Positions 33,871-45,491 of a stretch of DNA of 64,000 nt are shown here, in pieces; the first letter of the stretch is position 1; every line of letters starts with the position of its first letter. The notes beneath the pieces were generated by a model that was given only the letters and a program-made list of their open reading frames with translations, was not told the origin of the DNA and did no database searches. The translations under genes and the position numbers were made by a program. Origin of the DNA: Beta vulgaris subsp. vulgaris (taxonomy: Eukaryota > Streptophyta > Magnoliopsida > Caryophyllales > Amaranthaceae); assembly GCF_026745355.1 (NCBI RefSeq), contig NC_079202.1, positions 48,076,787-48,140,786 of the forward strand. The letters are read 5' to 3'.

Positions 33871-33884
33871 TGAATTTTTTTTTG

Positions 33885-34160
33885 CCTGCTCCTGCTCCTG
33901 CACACAGCAGCACATACTGCAGCCCACCCACCCCTGCCCACCCCTCCCACACCCTCACACCCACCCCTGCCCACCCCTCCCACCCTCACACCTTCCACTT
34001 CCACCCCCACTGCCCACACTCCCAGCCCCACCCCACTGCCCCTTTCCCAGCACCCACCCCCACTGCCCACACTCCAGCCCCACCCCACTGCCCCTCTTCC
34101 AACACCCACCCCACTGCCACTCCCAGCCCCTACCCCCCACTGCCCCCTTTCCCATGAGTG
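33885..34160. repeat. C-rich minisatellite in CACTA-B
   Basis: CCACCCCTGCCCACCCC-type repeats, nearly free of G on the plus strand apart from GCCC words. On the transposase strand it is G-rich with many GGGG runs and could form G-quadruplexes. The overlapping ORFs are low-complexity and are not genes. Confidence 0.75.
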
Positions 34161-34173
34161 GAGAATGGAGAGC

Positions 34174-34400
34174 TTATGCATGCAAATCCCAACTTGCATG
34201 GCATACTTTTGCCGCCATTTTCCACAAGGTTGCCCCAAATGATCGTACTCCAAAGTCATTAGGGTGGGTTTCCCTAATGACTTTGTAGGTCCCCTTCCTT
34301 TCCTCTTTTTCATCTCCAAGTTCTACTTGGCCTTTGTAAACCTTTTTCTTCACGACAAGCCTTAACCAATTGCCGCCGTTACTTTTCGTAATCGTAACAC
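34174..34400 (-). pseudogene. TNPA-like remnant in CACTA-B
   Basis: The minus strand carries RGPTK followed 20 residues later by LGQPCGKW. This pattern matches the GPTxL ... GQPVGP block of the TNPA-type (Ptta/En-Spm, Transposase_24 family) protein in CACTA-D at 46929-46740. It lies downstream of TNP2, where TNPA belongs. Only this block is recognisable; stops surround it. Confidence 0.5.
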
Positions 34401-34499
34401 TCATCCTCGGTAGTGTGTTCCGCACTCGTATCCATATGCACCTCTGCCATGTCCCTAAAATTGTACAAACATACGCGTTAAAAAAAAATTAAACATTTA

Positions 34500-35135
34500 G
34501 GGCAGGAGGGGGTGGTGCAGTGGGGAGGGGGGCAGTGGGGGAGGGGGGCAGTGGAGGGGGTGTGCAGTGGGGAGGCAGTGGGGGGTGGGGGGAAGTGGGG
34601 GAGGGGGGCAGTGGGGGAGGGGGTGTGCAGGGGAGGGCAGCAGTGGGGAGGGGAGGCAGGGGGAGTGGGGGAGGGGGGCAGTGGGCTGTGGGTGAGGAGG
34701 GCAGCAGAGGAAGGGAGGGGTGTGTGTGTAGGGGGGTTGTGGGTGAGGGGGGCAGCAGGGGAGGGGGTGTGTATGCAGTGGGGTGTGGGTGAGGGGGCAG
34801 CAGGGGAGGGGGTGTGTGTGCAGTGGGTTGTGGGTGAGGGGGGCAGCAGGGGAGGGGGTGTGTGTGCAGGGGGTGTGGGTGAGAGGGGGCAGCAGGGGAG
34901 GGGGTGTGTGTGCAGGGGGCTGTGGGTGAGGGGGACAGCAGGGGAGGGGGTGTGTGTACAGGGGGCAGTGTGCAGGGGAAGGGATGGGAGGTGTGTGCAG
35001 GGCAGGAAGAGGAAGGGAGGTGTGTGCAGCAAGGCAGTAGGGGAGGGGAGGGCAGCAAGCCAGCAGGGGAGGGGAGGTGTGTGCAGCAGGGCTGTGTGCA
35101 AGTGTAGTGGGGAGGGGGCAGCAAAGGAGGGGAAG
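34500..35135. repeat. G-rich minisatellite in CACTA-B
   Basis: Tandem units of roughly 46 bp built from GGGTGAGGGGGGCAGCAGG and GGAGGGGGTGTGTGTGCAG, degenerating towards both ends. It is strongly G-skewed on the plus strand, with G-quadruplex potential. The 211-224-codon ORFs in several frames here are a by-product of the repeat. Confidence 0.85.
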
Positions 35136-35269
35136 GGTGTTCGCTTCACCATATAATTTTTGAGTCCAATAAGTTCAGATTAGATCTCATCAGGTTTGAT
35201 TAGGTCTCACACAACATTAAAATATAAGTTCCAATTACGGTCAATCAGGTCTAACAAGTTCAGGTTTCA

Positions 35270-37080
35270 TTAAGTATGATTTGGGAGCGAAAAGGCCAAA
35301 ATAGGCTCAAAATGGCCTTTTCGTTCCCGAAATGCAACCAACAACAAATGCAAGCCTATGAATCTAAACACTAGTTACATTATACATCATATAATCATGT
35401 TCAACGAAAATTTGGGGTAAAATGACTCGATAAGTACGATTTGGGAGCGAAAAGGCCAAAATAGGCCGGAAATGGCCTTTTCGTTCCCGAAATGCAACCA
35501 ACAACAAATGCAAGCCTAACAATCTACATACTAGTTATATTATACCTCATATAATCATGTTCAAAGAAAATTTGGGTTTAAATCACTCGATAAGTACGAT
35601 TTGGGAGCGAAAAGGCCAAAATAGGCTCAAAATGGCCTTTTCGTTCCCGAAATGCAACCAACAACAAATGCAAGCCTATGAATCTAAACACTAGTTACAT
35701 TATACATCATATAATCATGTTCAACGAAAATTTGGGGTAAAATGACTCGATAAGTACGATTTGGGAGCGAAAAGGCCAAAATAGGCCGGAAATGGCCTTT
35801 TCGTTCCCGAAATGCAACCAACAACAAATGCAAGCCTAACAATCTACATACTAGTTTATTATACCTCATATAATCATGTTCAAAGAAAATTTGGGTTTAA
35901 ATCACTCGATAAGTACGATTTGGGAGCGAAAAGGCCAAAATAGGCCGGAAATGGCCTTTTCGTTCCCAAAATGCAACCAACAACAAATGCAAGCCTAACA
36001 ATCTACATAATAGTTATATTATACCGCATATAATCATGTTCAAAGAAAATTTGGGGTTAAATCACTCGATAAGTACGATTTGGGAGCGAAAAGGCCAAAA
36101 TAGGTCGGAAATGGCCTTTTCGTTCTCGAAATGCAACCAACAACAAATGCAAGCCTAAAAATCTACATACTAGTTATATTATACCTCATATAATCATGTT
36201 CAAAGAAAATTTGGGGTTAATCACTTGATAAGTACGATTTGGGAGCGAAAAGGCCAAAATAGGCCGGAAATGGCATTTTCGTTCCCGAAATGCAACCAAC
36301 AACAAATGCAAGCCTAATAATCTACATACTAGTTATATTATACCTCATATGATCATGTTCAAAGAAAATTTGGGGTTAAATCACTCGTTAAGTACGATTT
36401 GGTAGCGAAAAGGCCAAAATAGGCCGGAAATGGCCTTTTCGTTCCCGAAATGCAACCAACAACAAATTAAAGCCTAAAACTCTACATACTAGTTATATTA
36501 TACCTCATATAATCATGTTCAAAGAAAATTTGGGGTTAAATCACTCGATAAGTACAATTTGGGAGCGAAAAGGCGAAAATAGGCCGGAAATGGCCTTTTC
36601 GTTCCCGAAATGCAACCAACAACAAATGCAGGCCTAAGAATCTACATACTAGTTATATTATACCTCATATAATCATGTTCAAAGAAATTTTGGGGTTAAA
36701 TCACTCGATAAGTACGATTTGGGAGCGAAAAGGCCAAAATAGGCCGGAAATGGCCTTTTCGTTCCCGAAATGCAACCAACAACAAATTAAAGCTTTAAAA
36801 TCTACATATCAGTTATATTATACCTCATATAATCATGTTCAAAGAAAATTTGGGGTTAAATCACTTTATAAGTACATTTTGGGAGCGAAAAGGCCAAAAT
36901 AGGCCAAATAGGTCGGAAATGGCCTTTTTGTTCCCGAAATGCAACAACAACAAATTAAAGCCTAAGAATCTACATACTACTTATATTATGCCTCATATAA
37001 TCATGTTCAAAGAAAATTTGGGGTTAAATCACTTGGTAAGTACATTTTGGGAGCAAAAAGGCCAAAATAGGCCGGAAATG
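35270..37080. repeat. Tandem array of twelve ~160-bp units with a conserved hairpin
   Basis: Units start (TTGGGAGCG or variant) at 35281, 35441, 35601, 35761, 35920, 36080, 36239, 36399, 36559, 36719, 36879 and 37047, so the period is 159-160 bp with one long unit of 168. Each has GGGAGCGAAAAGGCCA, a 14-base loop, and TGGCCTTTTCGTTCCC, arms that pair with one mismatch. The first four units alternate between two subtypes (a 320-bp higher-order period). The array sits just downstream of TNP2 within CACTA-B. No coding. Confidence 0.95.
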
Positions 37081-37382
37081 GAGAAATTACACACATGAGT
37101 TTATGTCTCATGATTTATGATTTATTGATGACCTTCCGCCGTTTCACAGGATCCTCAAGTACATTTATCCCTTCTGTGTGATCTACACGCATATAGTTCT
37201 CCGACATATTTACATCATCTTCCACACGAATTTTAGGATAGGTAAAAGGGGGGAGGTCCTCAAATGCATCATATTCTTCCTCATTATCAACATCACCAAT
37301 ACCGAGGATACTCCTTTTACCAGGTACAACAATTGACCACTTATGATCAGCAGGATCAGTTACAAAAAATACTTCTTGACTT

Positions 37383-40371
37383 GTGATGCAATTACAAATG
37401 GCTCCTCAGTTTCACGTAGCGACTAAGGTCAACAAGAGTGAAACCGCAAGGATCATCGTTTCTTACACAACGTCGATTATTGTCAACCCACGTGCAACAC
37501 AAGAGGCAAATATTAAAAGTACAGTAGTCCAGCTCCCATATTTCTTGTATTCGCCCATAATAGTTGCTTTCAGCATGTACAGCGACTTATCTTTCGAGCT
37601 TGCATATTGTGTAGACGACGCCACAAGTGAAACACCACTATTTTGTTGGCTGATCTTGACGTTCAGTCCAAAACTATACCCATTAATATCATAACCCTCA
37701 TAAGAGCGTACAGCTTCACGAGGACCAAATGCTAACCACTTGACTGTTTCAGGAACACTTTCATCCAAATCATTGAGTACTCGTTTATGAAACCAATCAA
37801 TGAAAGTCTTGTTATGCATTTGCGTCAATGCCCTCACTCCTTTTCCAGGATTGCTAACACGTAATTCCTCCATATGTTCACTTAAATAAGGATGGACATC
37901 TGGTACGTGATGCAATACAAATAAGTGAGCTTGTTTACGCTTTTCTACGGAAGGTGTGATCAATTTTGAACCAATTGTACCCTTGCCCTCAAGTCTGCCC
38001 TCGTGTCGGGATGTCGGAAGTCCAACAGGATCAACACTAGCAAAATACTCAGCCACAAAATTACTGATCTCTTCACCCACAATCCCTTGAATTATACTAC
38101 CTTCTGGTTGTGCAGGATTCCGAACTTTATCCTTCAAAGTTCCACTATATCTCTCAAAAGGATAGCACCACCTCAAAAACACTGGACCACACAGCTTAAT
38201 TTCTCGAACTAGATGGACAATGAGATGGACCATAATGTCAAAGAATGCGGGGGGGGGGAATATTAATACATCTCAAATTTGCATAGAGTTTCAACTACTC
38301 TGGCCTGCAAGGAATCGAGGGTCGACGGGTCTAGGACTTTGCTGCAGATTGAATGAAAAAATGAACACAGTTCTGTAATGGTGTGCCTCACATGCTTTGG
38401 AAGTATCCCACGAATTGCAATCGGTAAGAATACTTGCATCATGACATGACAATCGTGCGATTTCATATCATAACTTCAACTCACCATTTAAGGTAACAAA
38501 GCGCTTCATATTCGATGAGTAGCCAGTAGGGACCTTAATGCCATACAATGACTCGCAAAAATTTGTTTCTCTGCACGCGACATCGTGTAGCAAGCTGGTG
38601 GCAAATAATTCTTCTCCGAATCCTCCACCTTTTTACTTTTCTGAGTTTCATCATCAACCCTTTCCTCCCCTCTTTTCTTCTTCCTTCCGTCCCTTTTCTG
38701 AGCCCACAACTCTGGTCGAATCCCCTCTTTTTCCAAGTAAAGTCGTGACGCCTTAACATTTTTGTCTTTCCCGGAATATTCATAAGTGTCGCGATAATAG
38801 CTTTACAAACATTCTTCTCTATGTGCATGACATCCAAACAATGTCTGACCTTTAGATCTTTCCAATATGGGAGTTTCCAAAAAATGGACTGTTTTTTCCA
38901 TAATCCTGTAGGTCGATCAACCTCACTAGCAGGTTTACCAAAGATTGTTTCAATGCCCTTCACCTTATTATAAACTTCGGTACCAGTTAATGGTCTATGA
39001 GCAACTTCTTCTTCAACCGTCCCATCGAATGCCTTCTTCTTAAACCGATAGGGATGGTCGCGGCTGAGGAGCCTTCATGTGCGCATATACACATGTTTGC
39101 AGCCCTTAAGGTGTGTAGATTTCATGTCATCTAAACAAATCGGGCAAGGTTGTTTTCCTTTAGTCTTATACCCAAATAAGTTCCCATAAGCTGGATAATC
39201 GTTCATAGTACAAAAAAGCATGGCACGCAGAGTGAACATCTCATTAGCATACGCATCAAATACTAACACTCCTTCGTTCCACATCTTCTGTAAATCTTCA
39301 ACAAGCGGCTGAAGGTATACATCTATGTCATTTTCCAGGTTGTTTGGGCCCCGATATAAAGAAGCGACAGCATCATGTACTTGCGTTTCATGCACAACCA
39401 AGGAGGCAATTTGTAAACCACTAAAACTACTGGCCTGTTGATAGTTTTCCACTCAGGCGAATCAGCCGGATGCTTGAGCAGACCGTCTTTCTTCCTACGA
39501 TCTGCATGCACCTCAAATTATTCGCATCTCCTTTAATTGAGAACATGAGCTTAAATCTAGGTATTATGGGTAGATACCACAACACATTGGCTGGTGGTCC
39601 TTCACTACCTCCAGCTCCTTCACGCTTGTATAACGTGGACGCTCATGTAAATGCTCATACTCATTACGATAAAACACACAATCGTTATGACAAGCATGTA
39701 TCCGCTCGTACTCTAAACCCAAAGGACACATCAGCTTCTTCGCATAATAGTACGACTTTCGCAGTTCATTTCCATCAGGGAGCATCTTAGCTAAAACTTC
39801 CAACAACGATGTGAAACTAGAGTCCGTCCAACCAGCGTTCGACTTAATGTTGAACAGTGTTGCCACCGCGGAAAGTTTGGTGTACTTTGTACAACCTGGA
39901 TACACCGGCTTTTCAGCAGCCTGAGACATAGACTCAAAAATACGAGGTCATCTACACAACTGATCTTCAACCTCGTGTATCATCTCGTCTACCCGATCTC
40001 TATCGTCATCTCCAAATTCATCATCCAAATTCTCATCCCCTAACTCATCATCATCCTTCTTTTTTTCTTCACATACATCAATCTTTACTCCAGAGCTTCC
40101 CATATACCTCCCCTGCTCACCATGCCAAACCCATATGTGGTATATATTGAGGCCTAAACCCACGGCGAAAGACATGCTCCCTAACCACATGTATACTACT
40201 AACCTTGCTCACATTTCTACAATCCAAACAAGGACAATAAAAGTCGACTGCTCCAGAGGATGTTTGATATTCTAATGCACTTCTACATAATTCCGAGACC
40301 CCATTCAAAAACTCAATCGATTCACGACTACCATACATCCAAGTACGATCCATCTCATTCAAGAAGACCAA
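37383..40371 (-). pseudogene. TNP2-type CACTA transposase in CACTA-B, broken
   Basis: The N-terminal transposase-associated domain is at 40353-40160 (WMYGSRESIEFLNGV, CPCLDCRNVSKV, REHVFRRGF). An acidic linker lies at 40080-39960. The TNP2 core runs from about 39929 to 39075 (YPGCTKYTKLSAV, KLMCPLGLEYERIHACHND, PCPICLDDM), then DRPTGLWKKQSIFWKLPYW and MHIEKNV near 38820. The DUF4218 part is 38590-38000 (MKSHDCHVMMQVFLP, LCGPVFLRWCYPFERY). The DUF4216-like end is at 37700-37400 (SYEGYDINGYSF). Frame changes occur near 39950, 39560, 39510, 39060, 38580, 38460, 38250 and 37460. The 256-residue segment 38233-37463 is the longest open part. Confidence 0.88.
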
Positions 40372-41229
40372 CTCTAATAATTAAACACAACATTCATTAT
40401 AATATTCAATCATTATTAAAGTACATACACTCACATATTCAAATCACACACATATACAACAAGCTAAGATAGTGACATGTTCAATTGGATGCATGCAGTC
40501 GAAGGTCCTTATCACTCCAACCTAACCCATCCTTGGACGTCTAATCTCACTAGTGAATATATGCCAACTTTTCAATTCTAAGGAAAATCCGGCAGCATTT
40601 CCCTACAGTTCTCCAAGTACACAATGTAGATAATTGCTTATCTACATATGTACACAGAGAACAATGTAGAGAAACGATAAGCTAAGATTTTCCTCAGAAT
40701 TGAAAAGAAGACACACATTCACCACCTAAGTGAGATCAAACATCCAAGAACAGTCGCAAACCGGGGACTATTCAAGACTTACTCCTAATGAGTAAGTCTT
40801 GAACGGGTATCTAGGCATATATGATGATGATTCAAACAACTTGTAGATTTCATATATAGCTAAATCACATTGCGTTTTCATACAATCTCATATCAACAAA
40901 TAATATATACATTATAAAAAATACATATACATTCAGTAAATTATCAACTTTGTGTACATGTTAAAGTAGTTACCTCTTAACACCAACGACGAGCAAATGA
41001 AGAGAAAAGAGATACTTGGGACTTTATTTGCCTTCCTTAGCCTCTTCTTCCTACAATTGACAAAACCCACATTGCACATTAATCATTTAATTCAACTAAG
41101 AAAAAAAAAAGTAATTTAAAAACAAAATTAATTCATACCTAATAAACCACTCAAATGGTGGAGAAGAAATGAGAAGAGAAGAGAAGGGTAGTGGTGATGG
41201 TGGAGAAGAGAATAGAAGAGAAGAGTTGC
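40372..41229. other. Upstream non-coding region of CACTA-B transposase
   Basis: AT-rich leader. 40500-40810 aligns with CACTA-1 5270-5600 and includes the palindromic pair CTTACTCCTAATGAGTAAG. It is likely promoter or 5' UTR sequence of TNP2. No gene. Confidence 0.55.
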
Positions 41230-41530
41230 ACTCGAATTCCGTCGCGCAATGTGGGTGGCACGCAAGGTGGTGGCGGACCCACTGTACTCGAAATTGTGAT
41301 GGGCGGCAGTGGTGTACTCGAATTCCGTCGCGCAATGTGGTGGTGGTGGTAGTGGTGAACTCGAAAATTCCGTCGCGCAATGTGGTGGTGGTGGTAGTGG
41401 TGAACTCGAAAAAAGTCGCTAATGTGCAGTGGTGGTGGTGGTGGTGCACTGGAATTAGGTCGCAAAAAATGGTGGTGGTGCACTCGAATTAGGGCTCGCA
41501 AGGTGGTGGTGGTGCACTCGGTTTTTCGCT
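41230..41530. repeat. GGTGGT-rich minisatellite in CACTA-B
   Basis: Imperfect units of about 48 bp with AATTCCGTCGCGCAATGTGG, then GTGGTGGTGG and GAACTCGAA (41317, 41365 and variants). It is positioned between transposase leader and right subterminal repeats, like 6120-6420 in CACTA-1. Confidence 0.75.
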
Positions 41531-41599
41531 CGTAATTACTCTAAGTGAAAGAAAGAGGGAAAGTGGGAAGGGTACTGTACATGCGCGCACTAAAACTCG

Positions 41600-41997
41600 T
41601 TAAAAAAAAAATCAAAGAAGGGTTGCGCTAGTTAAAAAAAGCGCAGCCCTACCAAGTCAGAAGGGATGCACTTTTTTAAAAAGCGTAGCCCTTCACTTAG
41701 TAGGGCTGCGCTTTTTTAAAACGCGCAGCCCTTCCCAAAGTGTAGGGCTGCGCCTTTTTAAAAAGCACAGCCCTTCTCAAAGTGTAGGGCTGCACTTTTT
41801 TAAAAGCGTAGCCCTACACTTTGAGAAGGGATGCGCCTTTTAAAAAGGCGCAGCCCTACTTACTTCAAAAAGCGCAGCCCTTCTGTTTTGTAGGGCTGCG
41901 CCTTTTTACAAAAGCGCAGCCCTTCATCAATAGGGTTGCGCTTTTATCAAAAGTGCAGCCCTTCTTGCGCAGCCCTTCTGCTTTTTTTCCCCTAGTG
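41600..41997. repeat. Right subterminal repeats of CACTA-B
   Basis: About ten copies of AGGGCTGCGCTTTTT in alternating orientation, forming hairpins such as GCGCCTTTTTACAAAAGCGC (41906-41926). It ends TTTTTTTCCCCTAGTG. The same motif occurs in CACTA-A and -C. Confidence 0.8.
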
Positions 41998-42000
41998 TTA

Positions 42001-43212
42001 TCCGACTCAAAAACAACTTAAAACCAAACTTATTCAAAAGACCTCCCGACACAACATTCTTCCTAACTCCCAGTACATAAACAACATCCCAGAGAGTTAA
42101 AGTCTTTCCCGAGGTTAACAATAATTCTACTTGGCCTATTCCTTTAGCCTTTACCTTAGAATCATTCCCCATATATAAGATAGGACCATCATCCAAATCT
42201 TTCAAAGACTTGAAGAAGTGCTTATTATTATTGCATACATGTCTAGAGGCTCCTGAATCTATCCATCAAGAATCATCAACCTGCACAAACATAATTTCAG
42301 AAATCATAGCCACAAAATGCATTTCTTCAATTACATTTACATGTGCAATTTTACCTTGGTTTTGAACAACACTAGGTTGTTCATTCTTTGTCTTCTTCTT
42401 GTTCTTAGAAGGACAATCCCTCTTGAGATGAGGACCATTGCATACCCAACAAGTGAGAGCCTTTCTCTTCTTGTTTGCAACATTGGTTTTGTTATTGTTG
42501 TTATTGTTGGATTTCTTGGTCTTACTAGACCCACCAACCTCTACCATATTCACGATAGACATAGGAATACTAGGAGTAGTATCCTTAACCCCATTTTGAG
42601 CCCCGGATCCCCTCTTCAATACGAAGATGAGTTCCTAATTGCTCCATGGACATATCTTCCTTCCCATGTTTCAAGGAATGTTTAGTATCTTTGCAAGAGT
42701 TTGGTAATTTATCGATGATTGAGGCAACTACAATTGTGTCATACATCACCATACCATGTGATCTTATTTGGTTCAAAAAGTGATGAACTTCATGAAATTG
42801 TTCTACAATAGGCCGATCATTAGTCATTTTAAATGAATTAAAATTACTAACAAGAAATTTCTTACTTGAAGCATCTTCCGAAATATACTTGACCTGAAGA
42901 GCATCCAAAAGTTCCTTTGCATTCTCCACGTTTTGGTAGAGATCAAACAAAGGGTCGGTAAGAGAGTTGAGAATATGACTCCGGCAAATATAGTTATCAT
43001 TCTCCCAATTTATATATACTCTTCCTTGTAGTCTCAATAGACTCTTCCTCTCCATCCGCCGGGAATGGTGGCATGGGTGTTGAAAGAACATACACCACAT
43101 TCAAAGTAGTCAACAAGAAGTGAATCTTCTTTTACCATCTTCGATATCTCACCCCCTCCAACTTGTCCAACTTTTGGAAGTTCATAGTCATGTCCCTGAA
43201 TGATTGAGCCAT
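42001..43212 (-). pseudogene. Copia-2 gag and protease
   Basis: gag starts at about 43212 (MAQSFRDMTMNFQKLDKLEG), 36 nt inside the LTR. The UBN2-type core continues in a second frame (43000-42585, SHILNSLTDPLFDLYQNV, FKMTNDRPIVEQFHEVHHF). A basic, Asn-rich linker and a CCHC knuckle (CWVCNGPHLKRDC, about 42440) follow in a third frame. A TGA at about 42266 separates it from the protease, WIDSGASRHVCN and GPILYMGNDSKVKAKGIG (42260-42130). A stop interrupts gag near 43130, where CAA or CAG may have mutated to TAA. CACTA-B cuts the frame at 42000. Confidence 0.85.
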
Positions 43213-43247
43213 ATCCGAAAAGAATGAGAGAAATTAAACTAATATAT

Positions 43248-43567
43248 TGTTATGTGTGATCAATGAGAGAACCGGATATATCACTCCAAGGCACTGAAAC
43301 TACGCTTTCCTATTAGTTTAATTTCGCCCCTCTAGGATCATCGGGTTACTGCGAAACAACTAATGAGATACAATGGAGAGAACAATTCACTTAGATGATC
43401 TTCTAAGTGAATCAACAAGAACTTGTGTTTAGAGTTTGTGAAGAACACTCAAGAGTAATTAGCAAAGTTTCTTTCAAGCAAAGCAAGTAGTTTAGAGTAT
43501 GGAAAAACTGATTTTTCTATCTCTCTCCTCAAAGGAATCACATAGGTTATATAGAGATATCCCCTTC
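43248..43567 (-). repeat. Copia-2 5' LTR, inner piece
   Basis: From TGTTATGTGTGATC to the CACTA-D insertion after CCCCTTC. The rest of the LTR is at 58938-59348. It preserves the uninterrupted CTTAGATGATCTTCTAAG, the empty site of the Tat element. No tRNA-Met primer site is found just inside (43247 downward). Confidence 0.88.
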
Positions 43568-43870
43568 TACTACATTAAAAGGCAAAGGCAACACACCAAA
43601 ATCGTTGTAATAGGGCTAAAAGTCGTTGCAATAGACCTACTGCAACGGTTTTGTACCGTCGCATTTGTTGGCGTTGCAATAGGCCTACTGCAACGACTTT
43701 TAGCCCTATTGCAACGGATAAATGTGTCATTGCCTTAGATCATATATCTTTTGCAACGGCTTTGTTAGTGGCAGGTTATGCAACATTCTTGGCTACTGCA
43801 ACGCCTACTATTTAAGCTAGTGCGACGACTTGAAGCTACTGCAACGAATTTTTTTTTCCATTTTTTGGTG
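43568..43870. repeat. Left subterminal repeats of CACTA-D
   Basis: Copies of CTGCAACGACTTTTAGCCC and its inverse (43617-43640, 43684-43715), plus single GCAACG words to 43870. The right end at 58741-58937 carries GTCGTTGCAATAG and GCAACGATT copies of the same motif. Confidence 0.7.
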
Positions 43871-44196
43871 ATATTGCAACGATTATTAATGTAACCTGTT
43901 GAAAACCTGTAATATGACGGCTCTTGATATATATTAGTAACGACGCAACACATGCAAAAATACTCTTGAAATGCCAAAAATAACTGTCATATATATCTGT
44001 ATCATAATATCCAAAAATAATTGTCATATATATCTGTATCATAATATCCAAAACTAATTAAACTAAGAGTATACATGACAAATCCTAATTAACGAAAATT
44101 ATCGTACTTAATCAAACCCAACTAATAAATATTTGTTTTAGTACCACAAATTTCTTTTAGGTACACATATAGATCATTTTGCTTCTAAATATCACT
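43871..44196. other. Non-coding 3' side of CACTA-D
   Basis: AT-rich with a 44-bp direct repeat (AATAACTGTCATATATATCT and AATAATTGTCATATATATCT, 43978-44050). No gene. Confidence 0.45.
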
Positions 44197-44298
44197 CCAC
44201 TTGATCTGTTTTGCTACTCTCCTGAGTTTCACTAATTAACGAAAGGTTGTCCGGCTCGGTTAGATCCCAAATCTTCAGGAATTTCACCAAGTCTCTCC

Positions 44299-45491
44299 TG
44301 AAAAGAAAATATAAAGCAATGAGTAATAATTAGCCCATTGATTTCGTTTGGTAAAGATTCTATTTTGCTTTGCACCAAGAAAAATATTGGAAAAAAAACA
44401 TAAATGCTTATTATGCTGCAGACAACAGTAAATCACTTGAACATGATAAGTGGAAGCTGAATGACAGAATGAAAAAGATGTACATGCACAAGCATTACAT
44501 GAATCATCATTGAAAACGATAATGATGGCTCAGGCTTACTATCAGTCTGTGAATTATGCACAAGCTTTCGGCATTAGCATTTAGCAATTGACTGTTGTTT
44601 GTGTTGTAAAATACTAAATAGGATACAATGGTCCTCTCTCGCCTACAATGTTGTAGTTAGCCACTAGCCTCTTCTTTTGATATGTAAATTCCTACAATTG
44701 AAGTTTCAGTCAGTATGTCATATAATGAGAGAGAAACTCATAAATTCGGAGTGCTACCTTTTCCCGGTGAGGCCCAATTTCCTCTGTGCACCCATTACCC
44801 TCCATTTTTTCCTCTTTGCCTCATCCAAGCCAAGGTCGAGATTGACCGTGGCTTAGTTTCGATGGAGGTTGTCTGTAGCTCGTTGATAATTGCTGCAATT
44901 CTAGTAAGCTTTTCCTGGTATGTAAATCAATATAAAGCTGAAATCCCTAAAATAGTACCTCTTCCTTCATTAGTATGAAGAAGCATCTAGTTCATTAACC
45001 TGGCCTTTTATGATAATAATAAGTACAATAATAAATATGAAGAAGCATCTTAGTGGTTGTGCATTTGACATCTCAGAACGCAATAATAATAATATGGCAC
45101 CTGTGCCTCAGTCTATGACTATGTAGAACGCAATGTCAACATAGAGGTTAAGGTATAATTGAACTTCAGAGAGAAATAGATAGAATGAACAAACAACAGG
45201 TTTAATATTATGATGGCCAGTCAAATAAAGACCAAAATCCAGCATAATTCAGTGTTCATTTCTCTAAAACCTACTTCAGTTATAACAAATAAAAAGGCAT
45301 CTAGGTGTAAAGAACAAAATGATTTGACATTTTGGATAACTCTAAGCATATAATGCGGCGTTTTAACGTTTCAAGCCAAAATTTAACTGATGTGACAAGT
45401 AGAATAAAATCAAGAAAAAGTCATGGTTGTAGCATATTCTACAGGTTTAGTTCATAAATATATTCATAAATAAGACCTAAGAACGGTACCT
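44299..45491. other. Probable last intron of TNPA, no other gene
   Basis: AT-rich. The plus-strand ORF at 44715-44978 has no recognisable family and lacks exon context. The span fits an intron between exon ...LLDCE (donor GTACCG at 45491) and the candidate last exon at 44298. Confidence 0.4.

Larger units (their letters stand above)
33476..41997 (-). mobile_element. CACTA-B: large CACTA with transposase remnants
   Basis: 8522 bp between CACTAGTAGAAAAATGC and the inverse TTTTTTTCCCCTAGTG, with TTA on both sides (33473-33475 and 41998-42000). Both ends carry palindromic GCGCAGCCC repeats shared with CACTA-A and -C. Inside, on the minus strand, are a broken TNP2 gene (40371-37383), a ~160-bp tandem array (35270-37080), two G/C-skewed low-complexity tracts and a short TNPA-like remnant. 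This is the nearest thing in the window to the parent of A and C, but it is not functional. Confidence 0.93.

Noticed and set aside
33848..34319. ORFs of 146-150 codons (Pro-rich / Gly-rich)
   Set aside because: By-product of the C-rich minisatellite, except for the short TNPA-like block reported separately.
34478..35156. ORFs of over 200 codons on both strands rich in Pro/His/Thr or Gly
   Set aside because: They come from the G-rich minisatellite: all frames stay open because the repeat lacks stop triplets. There is no domain and composition is extreme.
35270..37080. CRISPR-like array
   Set aside because: Units are contiguous 160-bp tandem repeats without unique spacers, inside a plant transposon.
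41096..41501. His- and Thr-rich ORFs
   Set aside because: Generated by the GGTGGT-type minisatellite of CACTA-B.
44715..44978. 87-codon plus-strand ORF in CACTA-D
   Set aside because: No family similarity, no exon context, and it lies in a probable intron of TNPA.
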